Shown piece by piece: positions 54,600 through 63,468 of a stretch of DNA of 64,000 bases. The position numbers and the translations under genes are program-made. Positions within the stretch are counted from its first letter, which is position 1. Each line of letters starts with the position of its first letter. The notes below the pieces were generated by a model, which was not told where the DNA came from, ran no database searches, and saw nothing but the letters and a program-made list of their open reading frames with translations. Source of the stretch: Segetibacter sp. 3557_3 (lineage in GTDB: Bacteria; Bacteroidota; Bacteroidia; Chitinophagales; Chitinophagaceae); assembly GCF_004354985.1 (NCBI RefSeq), contig NZ_SMSK01000004.1, forward strand, positions 186,001-250,000. Reading direction: 5' to 3'.

Positions 54600-55150
54600 C
54601 GTTTGTTTTACACACCTTCTGTGAACAAAGCCAAACCAACTCACCAGAATATTAAGTCCGGAAAAAATGGATACTCCTGGTCGCAACGCAAACAGCTGGC
54701 TACCTCAAAGGTGCCTATAAGTATGGTTCGGAATGTAAAACAAGAGAGAAAAGGAAACTTTTTGATTGTGTATTTGGTTCGGAACCGGAGGTAGTAAGCC
54801 GGTACGATGGGGTATTTTTCTAAAATCTAACAACAAAAGACAGACTTTCCATTAAAGATATCAATACAATCATGGAAGACAAGACCGGGAACATGTGTAA
54901 TGTTTCATCCAAGATAAAGAAGGAAACATCCGGAGTACCGGTGAAGTAAGTCCAAAGGTCCGGTCACTTTAAGAGTATGATGTGTATTCCTGGACAATGA
55001 AATGCCGACTGCAACAGAAATTAAGTTGGGGGGGAAGAGTAGGTTTTTTGGGGATGTTGGGAGCGAGCGATGGAAGTATTTGGTTTGGATCCGGAGGCGG
55101 GATGCATAGTTTTGATAGGGTGACCATCGCTGACTTTGGAAGTGCGAGAT
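54600..55150 (+). pseudogene. Degraded beta-propeller (Reg_prop-like) sensor gene
   Basis: Short repeats in shifting frames: VSRYDGVFF, NLTTKDRLSIKDINTIMEDK (about 54827-54886), FIQDKEGNIRSTGE and DGSIWFGSGGGMHSFDR (about 55068-55115). These match the two-component regulator propeller repeats (Reg_prop) found at the N-terminus of Bacteroidota hybrid sensors. Stops and frameshifts separate them and no kinase part is present. Confidence 0.7.
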
Positions 55151-55193
55151 AACAAACAGATTAACAGTAACTAGTCCTGACAGAAGTGAAACA

Positions 55194-55390
55194 GCGGGGT
55201 ACCACATGGGGTTTGCAGCTATGCTGGCTGATAAATATATACTCATCTCGGTGTTCGATATTCAGCAGCGGTTCCAGCTTCCGTCTTTCCAGTCGATTTT
55301 GTGCTTACCTTCAACATTAGTCATGCTTTTGGGCTTCAGTTCCGGGCTGGACCCTATTATGCCAGCACAGCAGCAAGCCTTGTTCGCGGG
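55194..55390 (+). repeat. Eroded long attC-like site before esterase
   Basis: Core region GCGGGGTACCAC, left arm GGGTTTGCAGCTATGCTGGC, right arm GCCAGCACAGCAGCAAGCCT, closing core GTTCGCGGG at 55382. The 17-19-bp arms pair with about three mismatches. Confidence 0.7.
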
Positions 55391-55451
55391 TGGCATTTTT
55401 AAACCAGGCATTTCAACATCTATTCACATTACCGGAGTTTTCGTCATTGAT

Positions 55452-56288
55452 ATGAAGCATTTCCTAGTACTCTTTCTATTTATTACATCACAGGTAATAG
55501 CACAAACACCAAAATTATACAATCATACTTCGAATGATGTGCATGTAATACATTCCGAGGTGTTAAATCAGGACCGCCGGATATACATTCATGTTCCAAA
55601 ACTCGATTCGGCGGATATAAACAAGGCATTGTCCGTAATGTATCTCTTAGATGGGGAGAATCACTTTCACATTCTTTCTGCATATATAGAGTACTTAAGG
55701 CATTGGCAGGTTATCCCTCCGATAATAGTAGTAGGCATTGTTAGTGTGGACCGTGTAAAAGACCTTACACCTACTAATAGCTTAATTGACTTTGACGGTA
55801 AAGATGATTCTAAGTATAAGACATCAGGCGGCAATGAGCAGTTTCTTACCTTTATTCACCAGGAATTGATGCCTTACATGGAGGCTAATTACAAAACGAG
55901 TCCTTTCAAAATATTTGCCGGACATTCGTTTGGTGGTCTTACAGCCATTAACTGCATGCTTACGCGCCCAGATATGTTTGATGTTTATATTGCAATAAGC
56001 CCCTCACTATGGTTTGGCAATAAATATATTTTACGATTGGCGGAACAAAGGTTACCAGGGTTAAGAATGAGTAATAAAAAGTTCTTTTACAGTGTAGGAA
56101 ATGAAGGAGGTGCTTTTCGAGGCGATTTGTTGAAATTCGATAAGCTGTTAAACCATGCTAGATTGAAAACAATTGAACACAAGTATAAATATTATCCTTC
56201 TGAAGACCACATGACAGAACCAATTCCTGCATATTACGATGCACTACGATTTGTTTACAAGGATTGGAAATACGATAAAGCAAAATGA
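55452..56288 (+). CDS. IroE/esterase-D-like alpha/beta hydrolase
   Basis: A 278-residue exported esterase from ATG 55452 (signal MKHFLVLFLFITSQVIAQ); the in-frame ATG at 55206 lies inside an attC-like site. Features of the Esterase (PF00756) family: strand-rich N-terminus with RRIYIHVPKLDSADINKALSV, LLDGENHFHI, the nucleophile elbow AGHSFGG, and the catalytic His in SEDHMTEP. It probably hydrolyses small esters in the periplasm. It is bounded by sites whose cores (GTTCGCGGG and CCCACCAAC) match at 7 of 9 positions, so it was a cassette. Confidence 0.88.
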   Translation: MKHFLVLFLFITSQVIAQTPKLYNHTSNDVHVIHSEVLNQDRRIYIHVPKLDSADINKALSVMYLLDGENHFHILSAYIEYLRHWQVIPPIIVVGIVSVDRVKDLTPTNSLIDFDGKDDSKYKTSGGNEQFLTFIHQELMPYMEANYKTSPFKIFAGHSFGGLTAINCMLTRPDMFDVYIAISPSLWFGNKYILRLAEQRLPGLRMSNKKFFYSVGNEGGAFRGDLLKFDKLLNHARLKTIEHKYKYYPSEDHMTEPIPAYYDALRFVYKDWKYDKAK

Positions 56289-56330
56289 CATCATTGTGAA
56301 AAATGTGAATTCGAAAACTGAAACAAAACT

Positions 56331-56372
56331 CCCACCAACATGGTGTTTGCGTTTGGCCGGCGAGCGTAAATT
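56331..56372 (+). repeat. Left half of an eroded attC-like site
   Basis: Core CCCACCAAC and arm ATGGTGTTTGCGTTTGGCCGG. A GTTAGGTAAT core at 56628 may be the far end, but no pairing arm was found. Confidence 0.5.
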
Positions 56373-56729
56373 GTTTAGTGAGGCAAGAGCGACAAAATTA
56401 TGCTGAAATATATCTAAATATCAATTCAGCTGACAATTGGATTGAACTTCGAGTAAGATAAGAATACCCGCCGATTGTGCTACGTGTCCTTCTCTGGTAA
56501 GATGTCGATAACATGGTTCTACTTATGTCTGCCAATGAATAAAGCCTTTTTTTGTAAACAATACATCTTTTTGTCCGGGGCAGGATATTCAATAAGTCGC
56601 CAACCGATCGCGAAGCTCCCGAACCCTGTTAGGTAATTCTTCCTTTGCAACCTGATTTGAAACGGGAAAAACAAAAATACCATTTAAAAACATGGAATGG
56701 TTTTTTGTCGAGATAAACTTAAAATGTAG
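56373..56729. other. Gene-free stretch before amidohydrolase
   Basis: About 350 bases with no gene. It may contain the remains of an attC-like site (GTTAGGTAAT at 56628). The last 60 bases before the ATG should contain the amidohydrolase promoter. Confidence 0.4.
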
Positions 56730-58010
56730 ATGATGAGAATAGTTTACTTTTTCCTGCTTTCTTTACTCTTTTTTGTTGCTTGTTCTCCAGTTCGGAAGGC
56801 TACTGTTCATGGAAGAATAGCTTTAACGAATGTTGCAATAGTTGATGTAATAAATGGCAGCCTCTATCCAAATCAAACTGTAGTCGTTGGTGGCAATCAA
56901 ATAATTGAAATTGGAAGGGCTTCGAACACGAGAATTGAAGCGGGTACATCTATTATTAATGCTCGCGGTAAGTACCTTCTGCCGGGTCTGTGGGATATGC
57001 ATGTGCATCTCGAATTGGCCACAAAGGAATCGCTTCCCCTCTTCATTGCTTACGGAGTTACTGGTGTCAGAGACATGGGTGCAAATTCCTTTGATTCGAT
57101 AAAGCAATGGCGAAATGAAATTGAACAAGGCACACAAACGGGTCCGCACATTATTGCTTCTGGTCCAATTATCGACGGCCCTTTTTTCACCAATGAACTG
57201 CGTGTCACTGTTAATACGCCATCAGAAGCACGGAACGCCGTTGATTCTTTAGTAGGTCTGGGTGTAGACTTTATCAAGGTGCATCAACAAATTTCAAAAG
57301 ACGCTTACCTGGCCCTGGCCGACCAAGCTGCAAAACGTAAAATTTCGTTCGTCGGACATAAGCCCGCTGCCCTAAGTACACAAGAACTTATCAAAGCTGG
57401 GCAAAGCAGCATCGAGCATCTATTGAGTACACCTGATTTGAACGATACAACTATTGCTCTGTTACAAGATGCCAACGTATATTTTACCCCTAATCTATTG
57501 ATAATAGATAAGATTGCTCGTTATAATGACTCTTCGCTACGCAATGACAAGCGCTTAAACCACTTATCAACTATATTAAAGCAGCATTGGCAAAAGCAAA
57601 CAGAAGCCTGGGGAGATAATGTTAGCAGCACGATTGCATACATGCAAAGCCTTTTGCCGGTTATGCTACAACGAACTTCGACACTGCAAAGTGCAGGCGT
57701 TCTCTTGTTGGCAGGAACTGACATCGGTATTCCTTATGCCTATCCGGGAAGTAGCCTACATGAAGAATTGGAGATACTCGTGCAGGGGGGACTTACTCCC
57801 CTTCAGGCCTTACAAACAGCAACCATTAATCCGGCAAGATTCTTCAAAAAGGAAAATGAAATGGGTTCTATAAAGAAGGGTAAGCGGGCCGACTTAGTAT
57901 TACTGAACGCCAACCCTTTAGAAAATATTACAAATACAACAAATATCAATATGGTATTTTCTAATGGGAAAGTCTTCGACAGAACAAGCCTTGATGCACT
58001 CGTAAGGTAA
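56730..58010 (+). CDS. Amidohydrolase-superfamily lipoprotein
   Basis: A 426-residue protein with a lipoprotein signal (LLSLLFFVAC, Cys about 19) and an imidazolonepropionase-like amidohydrolase TIM barrel. Metal site: LPGLWDMHVHLE (HxH), Lys in FIKVHQQ (probable carboxylated Lys), SFVGHKPAAL and SIEHLLSTPD (two His), and GTDIGIPYA (Asp). The C-terminal beta domain ends KKGKRADLVLLNANPLENI. The group includes Xaa-Pro dipeptidase-like and prolidase-like enzymes; the exact substrate is open. Periplasmic, lipid-anchored. Confidence 0.92.
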   Translation: MMRIVYFFLLSLLFFVACSPVRKATVHGRIALTNVAIVDVINGSLYPNQTVVVGGNQIIEIGRASNTRIEAGTSIINARGKYLLPGLWDMHVHLELATKESLPLFIAYGVTGVRDMGANSFDSIKQWRNEIEQGTQTGPHIIASGPIIDGPFFTNELRVTVNTPSEARNAVDSLVGLGVDFIKVHQQISKDAYLALADQAAKRKISFVGHKPAALSTQELIKAGQSSIEHLLSTPDLNDTTIALLQDANVYFTPNLLIIDKIARYNDSSLRNDKRLNHLSTILKQHWQKQTEAWGDNVSSTIAYMQSLLPVMLQRTSTLQSAGVLLLAGTDIGIPYAYPGSSLHEELEILVQGGLTPLQALQTATINPARFFKKENEMGSIKKGKRADLVLLNANPLENITNTTNINMVFSNGKVFDRTSLDALVR

Positions 58011-58193
58011 ATTAAAAAGGTGTTTTTTAAAAAAGTTTCTACGTAGCCGGCAGGGGTCCATGTAATCAAACTGTTTAATGCGGCAGAGAAAACCTGTATT
58101 GATCATACTACCATAGAAAAAGCATCAACGGTAATACAAATAAGTTGTATGCCGTTGATGCCACATTATTAAGCAGGTCTGAATTAATGATAC

Positions 58194-58323
58194 AATGTTG
58201 TTTAATTAAGAGAAATCTTTGGTGACCAGCTGTGGTAATTTTATTTGCCATCGTTGTGTCACTCCCTTGTACCGCATCCCTTTATTCACCAATTTCTGCT
58301 ACTCACCTTAAGTAAACGACATT
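58194..58323. mobile_element. MITE-like element, second complete copy
   Basis: 130 bp with ends AATGTTGTTTAATTAAG and CTTAAGTAAACGACATT (inverted with two mismatches). Same terminal family as 38694-38849, different interior and length. Lies between the amidohydrolase and FAS1 genes. Confidence 0.6.
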
Positions 58324-58340
58324 GATTAATAATAGATCAT

Positions 58341-59306
58341 CTAAGGCAACAAAACCCTGTCAATCAGATGCACAACGCCATTGGAAGCCATCACATCTGT
58401 TGCAAGAATATTCGAAGCTGTTGTATTCGAAGTTCCCTTGATGGTCGCGCCTGTTGCAGACAAATTTATGGTGGTATTGCCGCCTGCAAACATTGGGAGG
58501 GAGCCATTTGACAAATCAGAAGAAAATGCCCTTCCACCTCTCAGATGATAAGATAAAACAGCCGTCAGGGTAGCAATAGGTATCTGGCTGATGTTACTAG
58601 CCCCAAGCGTGGGAAGCAAATCTCTGAACGCTTTATTGGTGGGTGCAAATACCGTAAGCACATTAGTATTTACTAAGGTAACAAGTGCCGGAGAAGCCGC
58701 GCCAGCTCTTACAACTGCATTTACCAATGAGTCAAGCCCGTTATCACCACCAAGATTTGCCTGGGCTGTAGCAACTATGTTTCCTGCCGGCTTATTTAAT
58801 GCTTTAGCAAGCACGTGTATCACACCATTAGATGCCGCTACATCTGCCGTTACCACTTTAACACCATTTACATATACACCGTTGGCATTCCTTGTTACAA
58901 AAATCGAATCGGCAGGGGAGTTGGCAGTAGAAATTTTTGCATTCGGTCCGGCAGGTACATCAGCTGCCAGAACTCTTGAGGGAAGGGTATGATACAGCAA
59001 CAATCTTTGTAATTGATCAGCACTTAAAGCATCAATGCTAGCCGAGGTGATACCTGCGGCCGAAAATGCAGCGTCGTCAGGGGCAAACACAGTAAAAGGA
59101 CCTGTGCCTGATAAGGTACCATTAAGCCCTGCTTTAATTACTGCTTTCTCCAGCACGGTAAAGTTGGCTCCATCTACTACTTTCCCGGTAATAGTATTAT
59201 CTGCGGGTGTAGTATTGTCGTCATCTTTGTTACAGGATACAATTGATAGCCCAATGAATGTACTAATAACAGTTGTTGCACAAAGCGTAAATAGTCTTGA
59301 TTTCAT
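58341..59306 (-). CDS. Lipoprotein with two FAS1 (fasciclin) domains
   Basis: A 321-residue lipoprotein: signal with lipobox SIVSC (Cys about 25), an acidic linker (NKDDDNTTPAD), then two FAS1 domains (about 45-180 and 190-321). Each has the FAS1 boxes: FTVFAPDDAAFSA and LTVFAPTNKAFRDL (H1), a YHT/YHL motif (LLYHTLPSRVLA, LSYHLRGGRAFS), and NGVIHVL/NGVVHLID (H2). Such proteins mediate adhesion at the cell surface. No neighbouring operon genes. Confidence 0.95.
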   Translation of the reverse strand: MKSRLFTLCATTVISTFIGLSIVSCNKDDDNTTPADNTITGKVVDGANFTVLEKAVIKAGLNGTLSGTGPFTVFAPDDAAFSAAGITSASIDALSADQLQRLLLYHTLPSRVLAADVPAGPNAKISTANSPADSIFVTRNANGVYVNGVKVVTADVAASNGVIHVLAKALNKPAGNIVATAQANLGGDNGLDSLVNAVVRAGAASPALVTLVNTNVLTVFAPTNKAFRDLLPTLGASNISQIPIATLTAVLSYHLRGGRAFSSDLSNGSLPMFAGGNTTINLSATGATIKGTSNTTASNILATDVMASNGVVHLIDRVLLP

Positions 59307-59924
59307 GTTCTGATCTTTTAGTTATGAAATGAAATGTTTGGCTACTATTAACCGATCAAGGTGAAAAAAAGTTTATGGTTGTTTGTATTATTTTTTCCAT
59401 TTCGCCTAAGAAACGGATTTGTATAATCATTTGTTCGGACCATTATAAATGAGGTTAAACAAAGGAGGTCAATGAAGCTAAGTCGTTTCAAAGCCTGCTA
59501 ACAACATCTGCCCGGCGCTATCCGGCACCAGAACACCTGGGCTGTGGCACGTAAATCAACATCAATGTTAAACAAAATGGCAAAGCGGATATGGTGTAGG
59601 AGTAACAGTTTCGAAAGGCGTGGAAGGCAGAGACAGGAAAATCAAGTAACAGAAGTTGTAATGCCCTTCTGAGCAAGGTTTATGTGCAAGGGGATAAAAA
59701 CAGCAAGTACTATTGTATTTTAAAGCGTGTGCCTCAACGTGCAATATTCAATGATAGAGCGCTTTCTCTCTTTGTTGCAAATTGAACTTACACTAACAAA
59801 TGGGCCTAACTTAATAATTGCGTTTTGGTGGTATGCAATGCTTCAAGTACTTATTGATGCAATCTCTGCAATTGTTTTATCCTTTTTACCAAGGCATTTT
59901 TTGTTTAACATAAATAAGAAAGTT
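59307..59924. other. Gene-free stretch upstream of lipoprotein gene
   Basis: About 600 bases. The first 100 hold the FAS1 promoter region on the minus strand. The frame that extends the next gene upstream from 59727 to 59925 contains no signal peptide and is probably not translated. Nothing else recognised. Confidence 0.4.
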
Positions 59925-60779
59925 ATGAAAGGTTACCTGTTCTCCATTGTATTTGCGCTGCTATTCTTCTCCTGCTCAGCACAGACACGAGTTTTTGTTG
60001 GAAGTACCCCACCTCATGATATCGTAAGGAGTTTTCTGCATATATCTTTAACCGATTCTATTGATTTTATTCGGTGGAACCTGGGAGTGGATCAGCAGAA
60101 ATTTAAACTACAGTGCCACTATGGTTTGGCAGCTCCGGGAATACCTGGTTTCTCAAATGAACAACGTGTTACGTTCGAAGGAGGCCTAACAAAATCAGGC
60201 AATTACTACTATCTAAAACATCAAGGCAAGCCCCTCTCGATATTGGGGGTGAATGCAAACGTGCTGCATCTTCTTGATCAAGACAACTCAATGCTTGCTG
60301 GAAATGGCGGATACAGTTGTGCCTTAAATAGTACGAGTCCCGTTCAAACAGATGCAATCAACGTTCCATCCAGCTATACAGTTATTGAAAACCCGCTTGT
60401 TTATGAGGGAAGAACCCCTTGTGGTGACTTGCCAAAAATCCTTGGCATAAATACCAGCGAGGCTTGCAACAAGATGAAATGGTACTTTCTTTCATATTCC
60501 GATTCTCTTACAAACAAGCCATCTTACTTTCTCATGGGTGGGTTTGGTTACAGAAAGGAAACAATGGCCAGAGGTAAATGGCAAATTGTAAAAGACAAAG
60601 AAGGAAGGATTATCTATCAATTGGATAATGATAGTTGGGCTCATTCTCTTAATCTGCTCAACGGTAATAACAACATCCTTTTTTTCATCGATACCACTGG
60701 GCACTTATTGGTAGGAAACGAAGATTTCAGTTATACGCTAAATAGAAGAAAAAGTGCGTATTCAGGAAGACACCCATAA
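59925..60779 (+). CDS. Exported hypothetical lipoprotein
   Basis: 284 residues from ATG 59925, chosen because MKGYLFSIVFALLFFSC is a good lipoprotein signal (Cys 17); a longer frame upstream lacks one. The mature protein is beta-rich (HISLTDSIDFIRWNLGVDQQKF, KSGNYYYLKHQGKPLSILGVN, KGKWQIVKDKEGRIIYQL) with several Cys residues (CSAQ, CGDL, EACNK). It reads like one sensor or phosphodiesterase-like secreted protein, but no family is recognised. Probably periplasmic. Confidence 0.7.
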   Translation: MKGYLFSIVFALLFFSCSAQTRVFVGSTPPHDIVRSFLHISLTDSIDFIRWNLGVDQQKFKLQCHYGLAAPGIPGFSNEQRVTFEGGLTKSGNYYYLKHQGKPLSILGVNANVLHLLDQDNSMLAGNGGYSCALNSTSPVQTDAINVPSSYTVIENPLVYEGRTPCGDLPKILGINTSEACNKMKWYFLSYSDSLTNKPSYFLMGGFGYRKETMARGKWQIVKDKEGRIIYQLDNDSWAHSLNLLNGNNNILFFIDTTGHLLVGNEDFSYTLNRRKSAYSGRHP

Positions 60780-61002
60780 TTATCGATTAAGTAAGATCTA
60801 TGGTGGTATGTTTAAAAAGCGCCGAACGACGCAGCGGGTTTAGGAGATTTATGCCGGCAAAATTTATTCAACCTTTTAGTCGCTTATCACCTCATGCGTA
60901 AAGTTGAAGTAGCGCCCCGCTAAACACCCGGGTTTCGCAGAGCTTAAATACGACAGACGGAACTGTATCGATTACAAAAGCTGAATAGTTTATCTTGTAG
61001 AT

Positions 61003-61524
61003 ATGACGAGCAAACAATTGCCACCAGTTTCATTATTGAAGACAGCCAGGCTGACGTTGAGGCAACTTAAAAGCAGTGATGATAAAGAAATCTTTGCGTT
61101 ACGTTCAAACCGCAACGTAAACAAATATCTTAACAGGAAGCCAAGCGATTCAATGGATGATGCAAGGCATTTTATCACATCCATCCAGGAAAACATTCAA
61201 AACGCAAATTCCCTTTACTGGGCAATCACAATCATCGAGACGGACAAACTAATTGGAACAATTTGCTTATATAACTTTTCCGGGGATTATTCTAAAGTAG
61301 AAATTGGTTTTGAACTATTGCCTGACTTACAGGGAAAAGGACTAATGAAAGAAGCAATTGCAGAAGTACTGCACTTTGCCTTTCGATATGTCGGAGTAAA
61401 TTCCATAGAAGCATATACTCACCCTGATAATGTACGTTCAATAAGCCTCCTCGAGAAATTAAATTTTAAACGGCATAGGGTCGATGACGAGACCTTTACA
61501 ATATTTCGATTGACGGCGCGGTAA
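61003..61524 (+). CDS. GNAT-family N-acetyltransferase (RimJ/RimL-like)
   Basis: A 173-residue acetyltransferase. It opens with LKTARLTLRQLKSSDDKEIFALRSN, typical of the RimJ/RimL branch, followed by IETDKLIGTICLYNFSGDYSKVEIGFELLPDLQGKGLMKEAI. The acetyl-CoA loop is QGKGLMKEA (R/QxxGxG/A). The C-terminal motif is THPDNVRSISLLEKLNFKRHR. The acceptor is unknown; protein N-termini or small amines are usual. Cytoplasmic. An eroded type-C attC-like sequence lies just after the stop. Confidence 0.93.
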   Translation: MTSKQLPPVSLLKTARLTLRQLKSSDDKEIFALRSNRNVNKYLNRKPSDSMDDARHFITSIQENIQNANSLYWAITIIETDKLIGTICLYNFSGDYSKVEIGFELLPDLQGKGLMKEAIAEVLHFAFRYVGVNSIEAYTHPDNVRSISLLEKLNFKRHRVDDETFTIFRLTAR

Positions 61525-61549
61525 GGAAGCCAAACGATTAAGTAAGATG

Positions 61550-61680
61550 TATTTTCAAGTTGCGGCTGGATGTTAAGTCCTCAGGGACAATTGGCTTAGA
61601 GCGTTTGTGGTTAGTTAACCTTGACGTCTCTATCCGCCACCGGTTTAGAATAAGCATTGCATCAATCGTGGCGGGGTTAC
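61550..61680 (+). repeat. Highly eroded type-C attC-like sequence
   Basis: AGTTGCGGCTGGATGTTAAG, then TTTGTGGTTAGTTAACCTTGACG and ATCCGCCACCGG recall the left arm, centre (GTGGTTAATTGAAACTGACG) and right arm of type-C sites in order. Cores are not recognisable. Tentative. Confidence 0.4.
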
Positions 61681-61803
61681 GCAAGTGCCTTTCCGGAGCT
61701 CCTTATCCTTTTGGCGCATTTCACCTTGTAAAACGTCGCATTTACACCGCTTGTTTTATCGGTTGAACACGGAATTTTGAGACTTAAGCTAATTCTTAAT
61801 ATA

Positions 61804-62412
61804 ATGAGCAAAGTAATTTCATTCATGCACATATCCCTTGATGGTTTTGTCGCGGGGCCGCAAGGAGAGATGGACTGGATTGAAGCTGATGCGGAACTTT
61901 TTGATTATATCGGTAAACGGATTAAAAGAGGCAACACTGCATTGTACGGACGAGTTACCTTCGACATGATGCAGGCGTACTGGCTCGATGCAGGAGATAA
62001 GCCCACCAGGACAAGGTACGAGATTGAACATTCACAATGGTATAAGCAGGCGCACAAAGTGGTTATTTCAAACACAATGAAAGATAAAGATTTTACTAAT
62101 ACTACCATTATTGGCGATAACCTAACCGAAAACATAAATGAATTAAAAAGCCGGGTGGATGAAGAGATTCTACTTTTTGGTAGCCCCACGGCAACCCACT
62201 CACTTATTCAACAGGACCTGATTGACGGCTACTGGCTGTTTGTCAACCCGATTATTCTCGGGCGAGGCATTCCTTTGTTTGCAAATGTCACAGACAAAAT
62301 CAGATTGAATCTGTTACCAACAACGTCCCGGTTTGCTGGTGGGGTAACTGAACTGAATTACAGCGTCGAAAAACAATACACCCAGATTGCTGACGGTTTT
62401 TCCAAAGGATAG
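61804..62412 (+). CDS. DHFR/RibD C-terminal-domain family reductase
   Basis: 202 residues from ATG 61804 (MSKVISFMHISLDGFVAGP); the in-frame ATG at 61777 is an alternative. The N-terminal strand and LDGFVAGPQGEMDWIEAD are the family signature of 'dihydrofolate reductase family' proteins (RibD_C fold). LYGRVTFDMMQAYW, ISNTMKDKD, EEILLFGSPTATHSLIQQDLIDGYWLFVNPIILGRGIPLF complete it. A probable NADPH-dependent reductase of unknown substrate. Cytoplasmic. Confidence 0.92.
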   Translation: MSKVISFMHISLDGFVAGPQGEMDWIEADAELFDYIGKRIKRGNTALYGRVTFDMMQAYWLDAGDKPTRTRYEIEHSQWYKQAHKVVISNTMKDKDFTNTTIIGDNLTENINELKSRVDEEILLFGSPTATHSLIQQDLIDGYWLFVNPIILGRGIPLFANVTDKIRLNLLPTTSRFAGGVTELNYSVEKQYTQIADGFSKG

Positions 62413-62686
62413 AATTAAAAAGTAATCGAACACAAATATTACTATCAACATCTGTTCTTAAAAAAGGTAAACCATTTTAGAAGCCAGCGTTTGCCAATAT
62501 CGCCATCCCTGGTAGCTATTCGTTTCTACGAACCGGGTTGTGTTAGGTAGACACGGGCTGACAATTGTAACTTAACTGAACGTCTAACCGGCAACCCGTG
62601 TAAACTGAGTATTGCAACAATTGACGTTTGTGCTTCCGCAATACGAACTAATTTAAGCGACTAAGTTCAATGCTCAACTTTGATCT

Positions 62687-63127
62687 ATGATGAAAGATGT
62701 CAGACTAAGAATATTGCTTCAAAATCCGGCCGATGGAACAATGTATGGTTTACAGGAAGGCAAAGGTGCTGATTATAAAACCGTGCAGGCACAAATTGGA
62801 AGAGGCGAGGACTTAACCTTTGATTTTCTTGTTCAGTTAAAGCAAGCAAACGGCATGGTTCCTTCACTTGGTGGTCCGTTTGTGCAGGGAACGCCAACAA
62901 ACCGTTTTGTTTACATCGACATAGGCACCTATGCAGGACAAGTTGGAGCACGATGGAGTGGCCGCCTGAAGGTGCCCCTTCCTGAAACCATTCTTCAAAA
63001 TTCGTTTCCGGACGGCGGTCAGTACTGCTGGTCCTGCAACGTCCCCGGTAGCACCGCCGAGGGGAAGCCTCTTTTTGCAACTGTAAAACCTTTTGGCGGA
63101 TGGTTTATGTGCAGGCTTCCCGACTGA
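62687..63127 (+). CDS. DUF5990-family protein
   Basis: A 146-residue protein starting MMKDVRLRILLQNPADGTMYGLQEGKG (the second Met at 62690 may be the true start). It continues DLTFDFLVQLKQANGMVPSLGGPFVQGTPTNRFVYIDIGTYAGQ...WSGRLKVPLP. This pattern fits DUF5990, small soluble beta-rich proteins of unknown function found in many bacteria. No signal peptide. The gene stands alone on the + strand. Confidence 0.85.
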   Translation: MMKDVRLRILLQNPADGTMYGLQEGKGADYKTVQAQIGRGEDLTFDFLVQLKQANGMVPSLGGPFVQGTPTNRFVYIDIGTYAGQVGARWSGRLKVPLPETILQNSFPDGGQYCWSCNVPGSTAEGKPLFATVKPFGGWFMCRLPD

Positions 63128-63468
63128 GCGTCCACATAGCATTGTAAACCCCCACGCGGGCTTAGGGAATGATACCATGTTAAAAGCAACATGTATACTA
63201 GTTATATTAGTTTCCTTTCGGAAATCCAATTACCTGCGTAACTGCAATGTCCGACCTTAAGCCACATACTATGAGCCTCTTCAATGGTGTAGCATTATTT
63301 CGGTATCATTTATCTGCCAGGCAAGAAAACGCAAGCTTGAGACACTTGTTAACCGCTTGGGCGGTTTCTTCTTTCGGTATGACGGTTTCGTTTAGCAGTT
63401 GTAAGTTTCCAATAAAAGCAGCCCACGATAGCCCGGGCCGTTCGGGGTTATACTAAAACATAACAATT
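63128..63468. other. Intergenic region with terminator-like hairpin
   Basis: 340 bases without a credible gene; a short frame at about 63247-63456 has no recognisable features. A hairpin with a T-rich tail lies at 63351-63376. Confidence 0.4.
63351..63376 (+). terminator. Possible Rho-independent terminator
   Basis: Stem AACCGC / GCGGTT with a TTGG loop followed by TCTTCTTTC. The stem is short (6 bp) and the tail is not a pure T-run, so support is moderate. Confidence 0.35.

Noticed and set aside
62520-62640. Possible attC-like palindrome before the DUF5990 gene.
   Set aside because: CGGGTTGTG / CAACCCGTG segments exist but cores and arms are not in the required order or spacing.
63247-63456. 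69-codon frame before the DUF1835 gene.
   Set aside because: No domain, and it contains the terminator-like hairpin.
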